The notes: generated from the letters alone by a model not told the origin. Counted from the stretch's first letter, positions 34,950 through 43,773 are shown. The stretch: DNA of 64,000 nt from an uncultured Pontibacter sp. (GCF_947492645.1 NZ_CANLMZ010000015.1:1-64000); one strand, 5' to 3'. Numbers and translations are program-made.

Positions 34950-36041
34950 TTATAAATGTACTAAAATCCTGGCATCTTTCAAATAGTTATTGATAAGAAC
35001 AGGCTTCGGAAGTTCATCTATTTTTTGGGGGTTATAAAGCGCCAGCCTTGCCTCCTGTTCTACATTACTGTGCAGTTTATCTTTAAGTTTTATCAGGTAG
35101 AAATGGGCTGTTATTTTCTGATGGCTGAGGATGTGTTTATACGTTTTGGCAGACGGTATTATTTGAGCTGGCTGCACAGGAATGCCGGCACCGTTAAGTT
35201 CCTGTAGCAGCAACGTTTGGTCAACAACTTTGTCGGTGCTTTCATAGAGGTAAAAGTCGTACAGTCCCTGCCATATGTCCCCTTCCAATCGCTTGCGCAG
35301 GTAATATTGCCCTTGCCACTCAAACACCAGGTAGTGAAAATATCTTGGCCGCGCTGCCTTCGCTTTAGATTTTACCGGTAGTTCCTGCACCATGCCGTGG
35401 TTAAAGGCAAAGCAAGTTCGCTGAAAAGGGCAAAACAGGCAATCTGGCATAACAGGCGTGCATTGTATAGCGCCAAACTCCATAATGGCCTGGTTGTATA
35501 CATCTGGCTCGTCAGCAGGGACCAATTCATCGGCCAGTTTTTGAAACACCTTGCGCGAGGCGGGCGCTGCAATATCATCTGTAATGCCAAAAACGCGCGC
35601 CAGCACTCTAAATACGTTGCCATCCAGCACAGCTACTCTTTCACCGAAGGCAAAGGTGGCAATGGCGGCGGCAGTATAGCTGCCCACACCCTTTAATTTT
35701 AGGAGTTTCTCATACTTATTGGGGAAGTTGCCGCCATGCTGCGCCACTACCTGCTGTGCGGTATGGTGCATGTTGCGCGCCCTAGAGTAGTATCCAAGGC
35801 CCTGCCACAGGCGAAGAACTTCGTCTTGCTGTGCAGCGGCAAGATGCTGTACAGTTGGGTAAGTATGAATGAATTTATAATAGTAAGGCAGGCCCTGCGC
35901 CACCCTGGTTTGCTGAAGTATTACCTCTGATAACCATATAAAGTATGGATTTGTCGTGTCGCGCCAAGGCAAGGCGCGCTTGTTTTGGTTGTACCATCTT
36001 ATCAGAGAGGTAGGAAAGTGAGCTGTTGGCGCAAGTGCCAT
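34950..36041 (-). CDS. mutY: A/G-specific adenine glycosylase MutY
   Basis: A 363-aa MutY that removes adenine opposite 8-oxoguanine. Features: LPWRDTTNPYFIWLSEVILQ near the N-terminus with the catalytic Glu region; the helix-hairpin-helix KLKGVGSYTAAAIATFAFG with VLDGNVFRVLARVFG carrying the catalytic Asp; the [4Fe-4S] cysteines in CTPVMPDCLFCPFQRTCFAF; and a C-terminal NUDIX-like domain starting at about residue 230 that reads 8-oxoG. Full length. Upstream of ssb by 104 nt. Confidence 0.95.
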   Translation of the reverse strand: MALAPTAHFPTSLIRWYNQNKRALPWRDTTNPYFIWLSEVILQQTRVAQGLPYYYKFIHTYPTVQHLAAAQQDEVLRLWQGLGYYSRARNMHHTAQQVVAQHGGNFPNKYEKLLKLKGVGSYTAAAIATFAFGERVAVLDGNVFRVLARVFGITDDIAAPASRKVFQKLADELVPADEPDVYNQAIMEFGAIQCTPVMPDCLFCPFQRTCFAFNHGMVQELPVKSKAKAARPRYFHYLVFEWQGQYYLRKRLEGDIWQGLYDFYLYESTDKVVDQTLLLQELNGAGIPVQPAQIIPSAKTYKHILSHQKITAHFYLIKLKDKLHSNVEQEARLALYNPQKIDELPKPVLINNYLKDARILVHL

Positions 36042-36365
36042 ATTGTTAATATGTTATCTTATAAACTATCAGGATGGAACAGGTAAATGTAATCATTTGT
36101 TTTGAACGCGACATTACCTGGAGGTTCCTGAAATATAACCCTGCATGGGGCGTTATGGTATCGGGCTTGTGGCACAGGTATTGCAATAATTCAAATTATC
36201 AGGTTAAAAAGGTAAGTATCAGCCTGTAATAATTTGCACGAATGCTTTTACTTATCGAAAAGTAAAACTACCTTTGTGCCCCTAAAATCAGCAAGTTTTA
36301 TGTAACTATCTGATTCATAATTGGTGGAAATTATCTTATTATTAAATTTATAAAAATCTAAGAAA
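36042..36365. other. Divergent intergenic region mutY/HU
   Basis: A 324-bp AT-rich spacer between divergent genes. It carries the TACCTTTG element at 36269 for the HU gene and a weak inverted pair near 36246 (CTTTTACTT / AAGTAAAA). No further gene was recognised. Confidence 0.55.
36269..36276 (+). promoter_or_regulatory. TAnnTTTG promoter element of the HU gene
   Basis: TACCTTTG followed by TGCCCC fits the Bacteroidota -7 element and would give a leader of about 80 nt before the GTG start of the HU gene. Confidence 0.45.
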
Positions 36366-36671
36366 GTGACTAAAGCAGAAGTAATATCAGAAATTGCTGA
36401 TAAAACAGGGATTGATAAGGCGGATGTACAGGCTACAATAGAGGCTTTTTTCAAGGTTGTGAAAGACTCTATGGCTGATGGCAACAACATCTACGTGAGA
36501 GGTTTTGGTAGCTTTGTGAACAAAAAGCGCGCGAAAAAAGTAGCACGTAACATCTCTAAAAATACGTCTATCATTATCGATGAGCACTTTATTCCGAGCT
36601 TTAAGCCGTCTAAAACTTTCATCCAGAAGATTAAAAACAGCAAAAAGATCAAAGAATTAGCTACTGCTTAA
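36366..36671 (+). CDS. HU family DNA-binding protein (GTG start)
   Basis: A 101-aa histone-like HU/IHF protein: N-terminal TKAEVISEIADKTGIDKADV, then FFKVVKDSMADGNNIYVRGFGSFVNKKRAKK (dimer core and arm base) and the DNA-binding arm RNISKNTSIIIDEHFIPSFKPS. Compared with E. coli HU (90 aa) it has a short C-terminal extension. The start is GTG 36366; no ATG is near. It begins a plus-strand series HU, TPR protein, COX24-like peptide, rng. Confidence 0.95.
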   Translation: MTKAEVISEIADKTGIDKADVQATIEAFFKVVKDSMADGNNIYVRGFGSFVNKKRAKKVARNISKNTSIIIDEHFIPSFKPSKTFIQKIKNSKKIKELATA

Positions 36672-36678
36672 TTTTTTG

Positions 36679-36686
36679 TATCTTTG
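36679..36686 (+). promoter_or_regulatory. TAnnTTTG promoter element before the TPR gene
   Basis: TATCTTTG followed by CAGCGC, 46 nt before the ATG at 36732 and 8 nt after the HU stop codon. It suggests that the TPR gene has its own promoter. Confidence 0.45.
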
Positions 36687-36731
36687 CAGCGCAAATTTGT
36701 TATTATTGATTAACTATTAAAGGTAAAAAGA

Positions 36732-37598
36732 ATGTCACGGTCCCAAATCCTGATTGTAATAATAGCTGTCGCGATGGTAGCCGCTATATTCTTTTTGCCT
36801 AAAGTAGTTGTTAATGATGACAAAGACAGCTTGGCAAAGGCCGAAACCGCAGCCGCCGTACCAGAAGGACACTCAGAGGATGATGGCCATGACCACGGTG
36901 CAGAGGCAGGAGCCACCGCAGACGTGCATACGCGCGCAACGCCAGAACAACTTTTGGCTTTGACTACAGCACGTGCCAAGTATAATAAAGCAGCTGATGA
37001 CCAGACAAAAAACCGTTTGGCTGCAGAACTGGCAGCAGCTTATGCTACTGTTTCAAAACACGATAGTGCCGGTTATTATTACGAAATAGCAGCTAAAGCC
37101 CGTGGTGGCGAAAAAAGCTATAAGAGAGCAGGCGATGCGTATTATGAGGCATTTACATTTGCAGCCACACAGCAACGCGCTAACGAGTTAGGTGCCAAAG
37201 CACGTAATATGTATGAGCAGGTGCTTAAAAACAATCCGTCGGACCTGGATGCGAAGACAAATGTTGCAATGACCTACATCGCTACATCAAACCCGATGCA
37301 GGGTATTACGCTGCTGCGTGAGGTGATCGCATCGGATCCGAACAACCAGAAAGCGCTGTTTAACCTGGGTATACTTTCTATCCAGTCTAACCAGTACGAC
37401 AAAGCCGAAGAGCGTTTCCGCCATTTAGTTTCTGTAAACCCAGAGCATGTGGAAGGAACATTCTACTTAGCTTTATCTTTGGCCAATACAGGCGCTAAAG
37501 AAGAGGCTAAAGCCTTATTTAACAAGGTAAAAGGCATGAGCAACGATCCTGCCCTTGCAGCCTCTGTTGATGAAGAACTAGCAAAATTAAACCAGTAG
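36732..37598 (+). CDS. Membrane-anchored tetratricopeptide repeat protein
   Basis: A 288-aa protein with an N-terminal membrane anchor (residues about 5-25, ILIVIIAVAMVAAIFFLPK), a short acidic and His-rich linker (EGHSEDDGHDHGAEAG) and a C-terminal array of TPR units at about 90-285. Examples are MYEQVLKNNPSDLDAKTNVA, LREVIASDPNNQKALFNLGI and FRHLVSVNPEHVEGTFYLAL. TPR proteins are adaptor scaffolds; the partner here is unknown. The HU-TPR-rng context is recurrent in Bacteroidota. The linker could bind metal ions (speculative). Confidence 0.88.
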   Translation: MSRSQILIVIIAVAMVAAIFFLPKVVVNDDKDSLAKAETAAAVPEGHSEDDGHDHGAEAGATADVHTRATPEQLLALTTARAKYNKAADDQTKNRLAAELAAAYATVSKHDSAGYYYEIAAKARGGEKSYKRAGDAYYEAFTFAATQQRANELGAKARNMYEQVLKNNPSDLDAKTNVAMTYIATSNPMQGITLLREVIASDPNNQKALFNLGILSIQSNQYDKAEERFRHLVSVNPEHVEGTFYLALSLANTGAKEEAKALFNKVKGMSNDPALAASVDEELAKLNQ

Positions 37599-37633
37599 TT
37601 AAAGATTTTTTTAAAACATAAACGTACAAGACT

Positions 37634-37723
37634 ATGCCTTGCGGAAAGAAAAGAAAAAGACATAAGATCGCTACTCACAAAAGAAAGAAGCGCCTAAGAA
37701 AAAACAGACATAAGAAGAAGTAA
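37634..37723 (+). CDS. AURKAIP1/COX24-domain ribosome-associated micropeptide, 29 aa
   Basis: A 29-aa, extremely basic peptide, MPCGKKRKRHKIATHKRKKR followed by LRKNRHKKK. It matches the COX24/AURKAIP1 C-terminal domain family, which in mitochondria is the small-subunit protein mS38. Bacteroidota encode such very short versions, presumably bound to the ribosome (inference by family). It lies 35 nt after the TPR gene and 81 nt before rng. The gene is short enough to be missed by usual ORF length filters, but composition and family match are clear. Confidence 0.88.
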   Translation: MPCGKKRKRHKIATHKRKKRLRKNRHKKK

Positions 37724-37742
37724 TTTCTTCTGCGTAGTATGA

Positions 37743-37769
37743 GGCCCACATTGCATAGCAATTGTGGGC
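37743..37769 (+). terminator. Hairpin between the COX24-like gene and rng
   Basis: GCCCACA/TGTGGGC stem with an internal bulge (TTGC/GCAA inner pairing), followed by TTTGG. A modest terminator or attenuator ahead of rng. Confidence 0.5.
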
Positions 37770-37804
37770 TTTGGTCTATACATCCAACTAATCTTTGAGA
37801 AAAA

Positions 37805-39403
37805 TTGAGTAATGAACTAATTATCAATTCTACTCAGGATGGAGAACGCATAGCGCTTTTAGAGGACAAAAGACTAGTAGAGTATCACTTCGAACGTAAA
37901 GACACAAATTACATCGTTGGTGATATTTTTCTGGGTACTGTTAAAAAAGTGATGCCAGGCCTAAACGCTGCTTTTATTGACATTGGCTACCAGAAGGATG
38001 CATTCTTGCACTACCACGACCTGGGAGCTAATATTAAAACACTTAATAAGTATTTAAAAGCAGCTCAGACTCAGAAGAACGCAACGCCTAAACTTAACCA
38101 GATTAAATTTGAGCCAGAGATAGACAAGCTGGGCAAAATAGCTGATGTGCTTAAAAAAGGACAGCAGCTGTTAGTGCAGATTGTAAAAGAACCTATCTCT
38201 ACAAAAGGCCCAAGACTTTCCTGCGAAATTTCTTTAGCAGGGCGATTTTTGGTACTCGTGCCGTTTTCAAATACGGTAAGTGTATCTAAAAAAATCGTCA
38301 GCAAAGAAGAGCGCACCAGGTTAAAACGCCTGATCACTTCGATCAAGCCCGAAAACTTTGGTGTGATCATCAGAACAGTAGCAGAAGGACGCGAAGTAGC
38401 AGAACTCGACAGAGATTTGCGCAATATGCTCGCAAACTGGGAAGAGGGATTTCAGACGTTGAAAACGGCAAAAACCTGTGACAAAGTTATAGGTGAGTTG
38501 AACCGTTCTTCTTCCATTTTGAGGGATTTGTTAAACGAAAGTTTTGATAACATAGTGGTAGACGATAGTCAGCTCTATGATGAAATCAAAACGTACATCG
38601 GGAGTATTGCACCAGATAAGTTAAAAATTCTGAAGCAGTATACCGGTAAAACCAAAACCTACGAACACTTTCACATCGAAAAACAGCTTAAAGCTGCTTT
38701 CGGTAAAACAGTAACTATACCTGGTGGCGGATACCTGGTGATAGAGCACACCGAAGCACTACATGTGGTCGATGTGAATAGTGGGAATAAATCTAATACC
38801 GAAACCGATCAGGAGGCTACAGCGCTTAACGTGAACATGATGGCTGCCAAAGAAGTGGCACGCCAACTGCGCCTTCGGGATATAGGTGGTATCATTGTGG
38901 TGGACTTTATTGATATGAAGACACCGGAAAACCGCCAGAAAGTTTATGAGGTTGTTAAAGAAGAACTTAAAAGAGACCGATCAAAATCTACAGTTCTTCC
39001 GATCTCAAAATTTGGCCTGATGCAAATTACGCGACAACGTGTAAGGCCAGAGCAAAATATTATAACCGGCGAAGTTTGCCCAACATGCAACGGTACCGGT
39101 AAAATTACAGCCAGTATACTGGTTACAGACGAAATTGAAGCAGCGGTAGACGACCTGCTGACAAGCCACAACTATAAAGGACTTATAATTTACCTGCACC
39201 CGTTTGTGTACGATTACTATACCAAGGGTTTAGTGTCCAAGCAAACAAAATGGTTCTTTAAGTACTTTAAGTGGGTTAAGCTTGTAAAAGATACATCACT
39301 TGGCATTACTGATTTTAGAGTAATGGATGATCGGGGTGATGAAATTGAATTACGTACGACTTTTGTTGAGGCGGACGTAATACAAGACAAAGACGAAGAG
39401 TAA
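37805..39403 (+). CDS. rng: Ribonuclease E/G family protein (TTG start)
   Basis: A 532-aa RNase G-like endoribonuclease for rRNA processing and mRNA decay. An S1 RNA-binding domain (GTVKKVMPGLNAAFIDIGYQ) near the N-terminus is followed by the RNase E/G catalytic region with acidic residues in HVVDVNSGN and IIVVDFIDM. The zinc-link cysteines are in CPTCNGTGK. No in-frame ATG is available near the family N-terminus, so TTG at 37805 (MSNELIINSTQ) is the probable start. The long C-terminal scaffold of E. coli RNase E is absent. A strong terminator follows. Confidence 0.93.
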   Translation: MSNELIINSTQDGERIALLEDKRLVEYHFERKDTNYIVGDIFLGTVKKVMPGLNAAFIDIGYQKDAFLHYHDLGANIKTLNKYLKAAQTQKNATPKLNQIKFEPEIDKLGKIADVLKKGQQLLVQIVKEPISTKGPRLSCEISLAGRFLVLVPFSNTVSVSKKIVSKEERTRLKRLITSIKPENFGVIIRTVAEGREVAELDRDLRNMLANWEEGFQTLKTAKTCDKVIGELNRSSSILRDLLNESFDNIVVDDSQLYDEIKTYIGSIAPDKLKILKQYTGKTKTYEHFHIEKQLKAAFGKTVTIPGGGYLVIEHTEALHVVDVNSGNKSNTETDQEATALNVNMMAAKEVARQLRLRDIGGIIVVDFIDMKTPENRQKVYEVVKEELKRDRSKSTVLPISKFGLMQITRQRVRPEQNIITGEVCPTCNGTGKITASILVTDEIEAAVDDLLTSHNYKGLIIYLHPFVYDYYTKGLVSKQTKWFFKYFKWVKLVKDTSLGITDFRVMDDRGDEIELRTTFVEADVIQDKDEE

Positions 39404-39420
39404 ATAATATATTTTGCAAC

Positions 39421-39455
39421 AAAAAGCCGCTCCATAATACTTGGAGCGGCTTTTT
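39421..39455 (+). terminator. Bidirectional terminator after rng
   Basis: A 14-bp perfect stem AAAAAGCCGCTCCA/TGGAGCGGCTTTTT with a 7-nt loop, flanked by A and T tracts. It serves rng and probably the convergent barrel gene ending at 39502. Confidence 0.9.
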
Positions 39456-39501
39456 GCTTTTAATGTGATTCGATTATGTACTTATAAAAAGTAAGCTATA
39501 C

Positions 39502-40161
39502 TTAAAACTTAACACCCACATCAAGTGAGAAACTGCTGTTTTTAATGGCAATGTTCTTGTCGTTTAACACATCACGGTAATAATCGTCGATGTTAGAAAG
39601 GCCTCTGTGGTAAGTAAGTCCTGCGAAAAGCTTTGTGCTTTCACCCATCTGGAATTCTGCACCGCCACCAAGTATAGCATCAGCCTCAAAAACGCTGAAG
39701 CGCTTTGCAACCTTTCCACCATTGATTACCTTTTCGTCGTTTACCTTGGCAGCAACTTTTGTGTTAAGCGAGCCACCTACCTGGAAGTATAAAATGGTGC
39801 CGGGTGCAACATCGTTTGTAAATAGCTTAAGGGTAATAGGCAATTCAATATACTGTACTGCATTATCATCCTTGGGTCTAATTGGATTGCCAGTTTCATC
39901 AGTACTTGCATAAGAGAGCTCGCCGCCTTTGCTGCGGTATACAAGGCCAGTACTGAACGCGTAGTTTTGGGCAAAGAAATAATCAGCTACAACCCCAACG
40001 CCTAAACCTAATTTACCTCCTTCGTTTTTAAAGTTATACTTATCTTCGGCTATAAAACGCGGGCTAGAAATGGTTGGAGAGATCATTAAACCTATTTCTA
40101 CCTGAGCCATAGTTGTAAACCCGGTTAATAAAAAGAGTACTAAGAGTGTGATTTTCTTCAT
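39502..40161 (-). CDS. Outer-membrane beta-barrel protein (PorT-like)
   Basis: A 219-aa protein with a signal peptide (MKKITLLVLFLLTGFTTMAQ). It ends in alternating hydrophobic beta strands, and the last residues SFSLDVGVKF have the C-terminal aromatic typical of outer-membrane barrels. Segments such as VADYFFAQNYAFSTGLVYRS and AGLTYHRGLSN fit a small 8-strand barrel of the PorT/OmpW-like Bacteroidota group. The start is taken at MKKITLL (40161); an ATG lies two codons upstream. It is divergent from gldB across a perfect palindrome. Confidence 0.85.
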   Translation of the reverse strand: MKKITLLVLFLLTGFTTMAQVEIGLMISPTISSPRFIAEDKYNFKNEGGKLGLGVGVVADYFFAQNYAFSTGLVYRSKGGELSYASTDETGNPIRPKDDNAVQYIELPITLKLFTNDVAPGTILYFQVGGSLNTKVAAKVNDEKVINGGKVAKRFSVFEADAILGGGAEFQMGESTKLFAGLTYHRGLSNIDDYYRDVLNDKNIAIKNSSFSLDVGVKF

Positions 40162-40181
40162 GAGCATAATTAAATTGATGC

Positions 40182-40198
40182 ATTAGTGTTACACTAAT
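40182..40198. promoter_or_regulatory. Perfect palindrome between divergent genes (candidate operator)
   Basis: ATTAGTGT-T-ACACTAAT: 8-bp arms with a single-base centre. It is about 20 bp from the start of the minus-strand barrel gene and 40 bp upstream of gldB, just 5' of the gldB TATTTTTG element (40213-40220). Position and symmetry suggest a dimeric regulator site; the regulator is unknown. Confidence 0.5.
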
Positions 40199-40212
40199 AC
40201 GTAATAACCCTC

Positions 40213-40220
40213 TATTTTTG
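40213..40220 (+). promoter_or_regulatory. TAnnTTTG promoter element of gldB
   Basis: TATTTTTG followed by TACAAATA, 18 nt before the gldB ATG, matches the Bacteroidota -7 element. No good -33 element was found. Confidence 0.4.
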
Positions 40221-40237
40221 TACAAATATACAAGATA

Positions 40238-41239
40238 ATGTATTACAGAATTTTAATACTAGCATTACTCTTGCTCTCTTTTGGGTGCAAAGACAACAGT
40301 TGCGATATACCTGAAGAAGTAGCAAGTATACCGGTACAGGTTGAGATAGAACGATTGGAGGAGCCATTCTTTCGTGCTGAAAATAGCGGGCAAGTTGGCC
40401 AGTTCCTGGATAAAAACCCACTATTCGCGGATATTTACCTGCAACGTAGCGAGTACCCCTCAGACTCTGTGTTAATCAAATCTTTGCTGCCCCTAACCAC
40501 AAATGCCTCGTTGGATACCTTGGTGCAGGAGGCAGTAGCTAAGTTTGGTGACATGCAGCCGGAAAAAGAGCAATTAGAAACAGCCTTCAAATTTATCAAG
40601 CATTACTACCCTGACTATAACGTGCCGCAGGTAAAAACATTTGTTACCGGGCTTGGCACATTAGGCAACGATTTGTTTGTATCAGATACACTCTTAGTCT
40701 TCGGCCTTGATTATTTTATAGGCAAAGAGGCTACATATCGCCCCCAGGCTTACGAGTATATTTTAAAGCGATACGAGCGCGAAAAAATGGTGCCTGCTGC
40801 TATGCTCCTGCTCTCAAACAGGTTTAATAAGACAAACATTACCGATAGGTCGCTGCTTTCAGAGATGATTAGCATGGGCAAGGCTTATTACTTTGTAAAA
40901 GAAGTGATGCCTTGCACACCAGATTCGCTTATCATAGGTTACTCTGGCCAGCAGTTAGCCGATGTGCATCGCAATGAGGGGCGTATCTGGGCACACTTTA
41001 TAGAAAAAAGCCTATTGTATGAGAAGAATCCATTCCAGATTCAGAAATATATAGGTGAACGCCCGTCAACTCCCGAAATAGATAAAAATGCACCTGGCCG
41101 TATTGGGACCTGGCTTGGTTTGCAGATTGTGCGCACCTACATGGAGCGTAACCCAAATGTAACGTTGCAGCAGCTAATGGCCGATACAGATTACCGGAAA
41201 ATATTTGCTGAATCAAAGTATAAGCCAAAGAAAAAGTAA
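40238..41239 (+). CDS. gldB: Gliding motility lipoprotein GldB
   Basis: A 333-aa lipoprotein. The signal is MYYRILILALLLLSFGC with lipobox Cys17. The mature protein shows GldB features: VEIERLEEPFF near the N-terminus, VSDTLLVFGLDYFIG in the middle (resembling zinc-protease-like folds of the GldB/DUF2268 group) and GRIGTWLGLQIVRTYMERNP near the end. GldB is needed for gliding in Flavobacterium. It is followed after 17 nt by a glycosyltransferase gene, so the two are probably cotranscribed. Confidence 0.9.
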   Translation: MYYRILILALLLLSFGCKDNSCDIPEEVASIPVQVEIERLEEPFFRAENSGQVGQFLDKNPLFADIYLQRSEYPSDSVLIKSLLPLTTNASLDTLVQEAVAKFGDMQPEKEQLETAFKFIKHYYPDYNVPQVKTFVTGLGTLGNDLFVSDTLLVFGLDYFIGKEATYRPQAYEYILKRYEREKMVPAAMLLLSNRFNKTNITDRSLLSEMISMGKAYYFVKEVMPCTPDSLIIGYSGQQLADVHRNEGRIWAHFIEKSLLYEKNPFQIQKYIGERPSTPEIDKNAPGRIGTWLGLQIVRTYMERNPNVTLQQLMADTDYRKIFAESKYKPKKK

Positions 41240-41256
41240 CCTACGGGTAAGCCTTG

Positions 41257-42456
41257 ATGCATATAGCTGTCTTTAACCAACACCACCACAACCCCGACTG
41301 CCCTGCCACCTGCAGGCACTATACCTTTCTGGAGGAGCTGGCTAAGCGGCACCAAGTAACCCTTATTACAAGTAACGGTTGGCGCAGCATCAGGATAACA
41401 AACAATTTCAGCTGGGCTCCCAAAGGTGTAACCCTGCATGAGTGTGAAGTGCCTTATGCAAATAAGATGGGCATTTTACAGCGGTTGTTTTCGTTTACCA
41501 GCTATTCAGCCTACAGTTTCTGGAAGGGGTTGACGATGCCTAAGCCAGATGTGATCTGGGCTGTGTCTACGCCACTAAGTACGCCTTTTGTAGCGGCACA
41601 AGTAGCACGCCTGCGCAACGTACCCTGGGTTTTTGAGGTGCAGGACCTGTGGCCAAGCTTCCCGATAGAGATGGGGGCAGTAAAGTATAAATGGTTGCAG
41701 CGGCTGCTTTATCGCACCGAGAAAAACCTATACAACAGCGCCAGCCAGGTTATCGCGCTTTCACCGGATATGAGTGCATACATAGTGGAGCTTGGGATAA
41801 CAGCAAGTAAGGTGAAAACCAATTATAATGGTACTGATATTAATCAGGCAGATGCTGTATGCGTGCAGGATGTAGAAGTGTTGCGCGCCAAGTATAAGCT
41901 GCAAGGGCAGCAGGTTGTGCTCTACGCCGGCACTTATGGCCGTGCAAACGACATACCTACATTGATGCAGACTATTAGAAGTATGGTTGCTGATACAAGT
42001 ATAACATTTATACTTACAGGAAACGGCTATTATGAGCCGCAGCTCCGGGAGCTGGCAGCGGAGGTGCCAAATCTGCTGCTACTGGACCCGCAGCCCCGGC
42101 CAGAAGTATTTAAGCTGTTTAAGCTCGCTGATCTTTCGGTGGTTACTTTTAATGATTTGCCTGTTCTGGCTACTAATTCGCCCTCTAAGTTTTACGATAG
42201 CCTTGCCTGTGGGACACCAGTTATTGTTACTAACCCTGGCTGGACAAAAACCTTTGTAGAAGAAAACGAGGTAGGGTGGTACACACCAGCAGAGCAGCCT
42301 GAAGCGCTGGAAAAGTGTATAAAATTTGCCTTGAGCCAACCCACAGCTCTAGAAACAGCAGGAGCCAACGGTGAGGCAATTGCTCGTAAGTTGTTTAACC
42401 GGAAGCAGCTGGTGCAAGAGGTAGAGCAAGTATTAATAGGAGCTGCGAAAATCTAA
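41257..42456 (+). CDS. Glycosyltransferase family 4 protein (WbuB-like)
   Basis: A 399-aa GT-B glycosyltransferase. The N-terminal domain begins MHIAVFNQHHHNPDCPATCR and contains PWVFEVQDLWPSFPIEMG, the usual WbuB/CapM-like segment. The C-terminal nucleotide-sugar domain shows VLYAGTYGRANDIPTLMQ and SPSKFYDSLACGTPVIV with the conserved substrate-binding acidic region. It is likely involved in surface polysaccharide or LPS synthesis. It starts 17 nt after gldB. ATG 41257 is preferred over the TTG one codon earlier. Confidence 0.9.
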   Translation: MHIAVFNQHHHNPDCPATCRHYTFLEELAKRHQVTLITSNGWRSIRITNNFSWAPKGVTLHECEVPYANKMGILQRLFSFTSYSAYSFWKGLTMPKPDVIWAVSTPLSTPFVAAQVARLRNVPWVFEVQDLWPSFPIEMGAVKYKWLQRLLYRTEKNLYNSASQVIALSPDMSAYIVELGITASKVKTNYNGTDINQADAVCVQDVEVLRAKYKLQGQQVVLYAGTYGRANDIPTLMQTIRSMVADTSITFILTGNGYYEPQLRELAAEVPNLLLLDPQPRPEVFKLFKLADLSVVTFNDLPVLATNSPSKFYDSLACGTPVIVTNPGWTKTFVEENEVGWYTPAEQPEALEKCIKFALSQPTALETAGANGEAIARKLFNRKQLVQEVEQVLIGAAKI

Positions 42457-42619
42457 CAGAGCGGTTATTCTGTACTTGTAAAGCTGTACGTTGTTCTCAA
42501 ACGTTTTTAGGTATAGGTGCTTTAAATGCATCGTCTTTAAGCAAAGCTGTTCATTAGTTCATGCTACTGCCCTGTTGCGATGTTACCCGCACTTTACGTA
42601 TAGTATAAAGTAGGTGATG

Positions 42620-43003
42620 TCAGCTTATATCCTGGATCGTGAATATTTTGCCATCTTTAAAAGTAAATATGGATTTACCTGACAAGGTAAGCGTTTCGCC
42701 GGCTTTTAAACCATTTGGTAAGTTTACAGCAAGTATAGCGTTGTAGTTTATAGTCGCTTCAATCTTATTTGCTTTCTCTGAAATGCTGCTTATACTTTGC
42801 TGCCTTTGCTTAAAGTACTGGATTGCCTGCCTTGCCTGTTCTCCAAATGCAGCTTTGCCCTTAGTGGTTGTGTTAACTTTTCCGTCGGAGATATTCTCGA
42901 ATTCTACTTGCTCGTGCAAATGTTGTAGCATCCCCTCCACATCAAATTTATTATAGGCGTCTATGTAGCTGCGAATAACATTCTGTTGGTCCATGTTTTT
43001 CAT
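42620..43003 (-). CDS. Nuclear transport factor 2/SnoaL-like protein
   Basis: A 127-aa single-domain NTF2-like protein. Opening pattern NVIRSYIDAYNKFDVEGMLQ, then LHEQVEFENISDG, and the closing pair of strands KSIFTFKDGKIFTIQDIS. The fold is a cone-shaped alpha+beta barrel used by many small enzymes and ligand-binding proteins, so a specific function cannot be given. It stands alone on the minus strand with an AT-rich upstream region. MDQQNV (42994) is an alternative start. Confidence 0.85.
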   Translation of the reverse strand: MKNMDQQNVIRSYIDAYNKFDVEGMLQHLHEQVEFENISDGKVNTTTKGKAAFGEQARQAIQYFKQRQQSISSISEKANKIEATINYNAILAVNLPNGLKAGETLTLSGKSIFTFKDGKIFTIQDIS

Positions 43004-43241
43004 AACGTATTACTGTTATAGTAGGGGTTAATTTAATATTTTTTTTATCTGTATAAAAACCAGGTTGTTAAATATGATTATGCCTGCGGAAAGCAGCTGG
43101 TGCAATACGCACTGGCACTACTTAGAGTTAATTGTTTTATTTTTTGGCACAGCTTTTGGGTATGTAAAATTAAGAGGGCGAATAATCCTAGGCTTCAGCT
43201 CTGCTTAGCAAAAGAACAATCTAACCTATAAATAGAAAAAG

Positions 43242-43712
43242 ATGAAAAAGATCATAGCAATGTTATCGCTGGGTGTGTTTATGGCAGGTGCAGCTTATGC
43301 TCAGAATGCTCCGCAGAAAGAGAAAAAGCAACGCACAGAGCAGCGCGGTGAGCGTATGCAAAAACAGAAAAAGTCTCCTGAAGAGATGGCCGCCAAGCGC
43401 ACCGAAATGCTTACTAAGAAGTATGACCTAAACAAATCGCAGCAGAAAAAGCTGGAGGCATTAAATTTAAAGCAGGCAAAGGAAAAGAATGCTTTACATG
43501 CTAATAGAGGCGAGGCCAGAAATAAGGAGAACATGCGCAGCGAGAGACAGGCTAGCAGAGCACGTTACGAAGCTGAGTTAAGAGACATCCTGAACAAAAA
43601 GCAATATGCCCAATACGAAGCAGACAAAGCTGAGATGAAGGCAAAGCATGAGCAGAAGCGCGAACACCGAAAAGGTGGTCCGCGTGGCGAGAGACAGCAG
43701 CAAAAAAGCTAA
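43242..43712 (+). CDS. Exported basic helical protein (DUF4890-like)
   Basis: A 156-aa exported protein with a signal peptide (MKKIIAMLSLGVFMAGAAYAQ). A long, highly charged, Lys/Arg/Glu/Gln-rich helical region has a core of SPEEMAAKRTEMLTKKYDLN and RYEAELRDILNKKQYAQYEA. This pattern, with LNxxQxxKL and LxxxQYxxYE elements, recalls Spy/CpxP-type periplasmic helical hairpins and Bacteroidota DUF4890. It is likely a periplasmic stress or chaperone-like protein (inference). A compact terminator follows. Confidence 0.8.
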   Translation: MKKIIAMLSLGVFMAGAAYAQNAPQKEKKQRTEQRGERMQKQKKSPEEMAAKRTEMLTKKYDLNKSQQKKLEALNLKQAKEKNALHANRGEARNKENMRSERQASRARYEAELRDILNKKQYAQYEADKAEMKAKHEQKREHRKGGPRGERQQQKS

Positions 43713-43728
43713 TAGTATGAGAATGCAG

Positions 43729-43755
43729 AAGGGAGGCCAAAAGCCTCCCTTTTTT
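43729..43755 (+). terminator. Terminator after the DUF4890-like gene
   Basis: Stem AAGGGAGGC/GCCTCCCTT with loop CAAAA, followed by TTTTT. Confidence 0.9.
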
Positions 43756-43773
43756 GTTTATGCGAGGGTTAGT

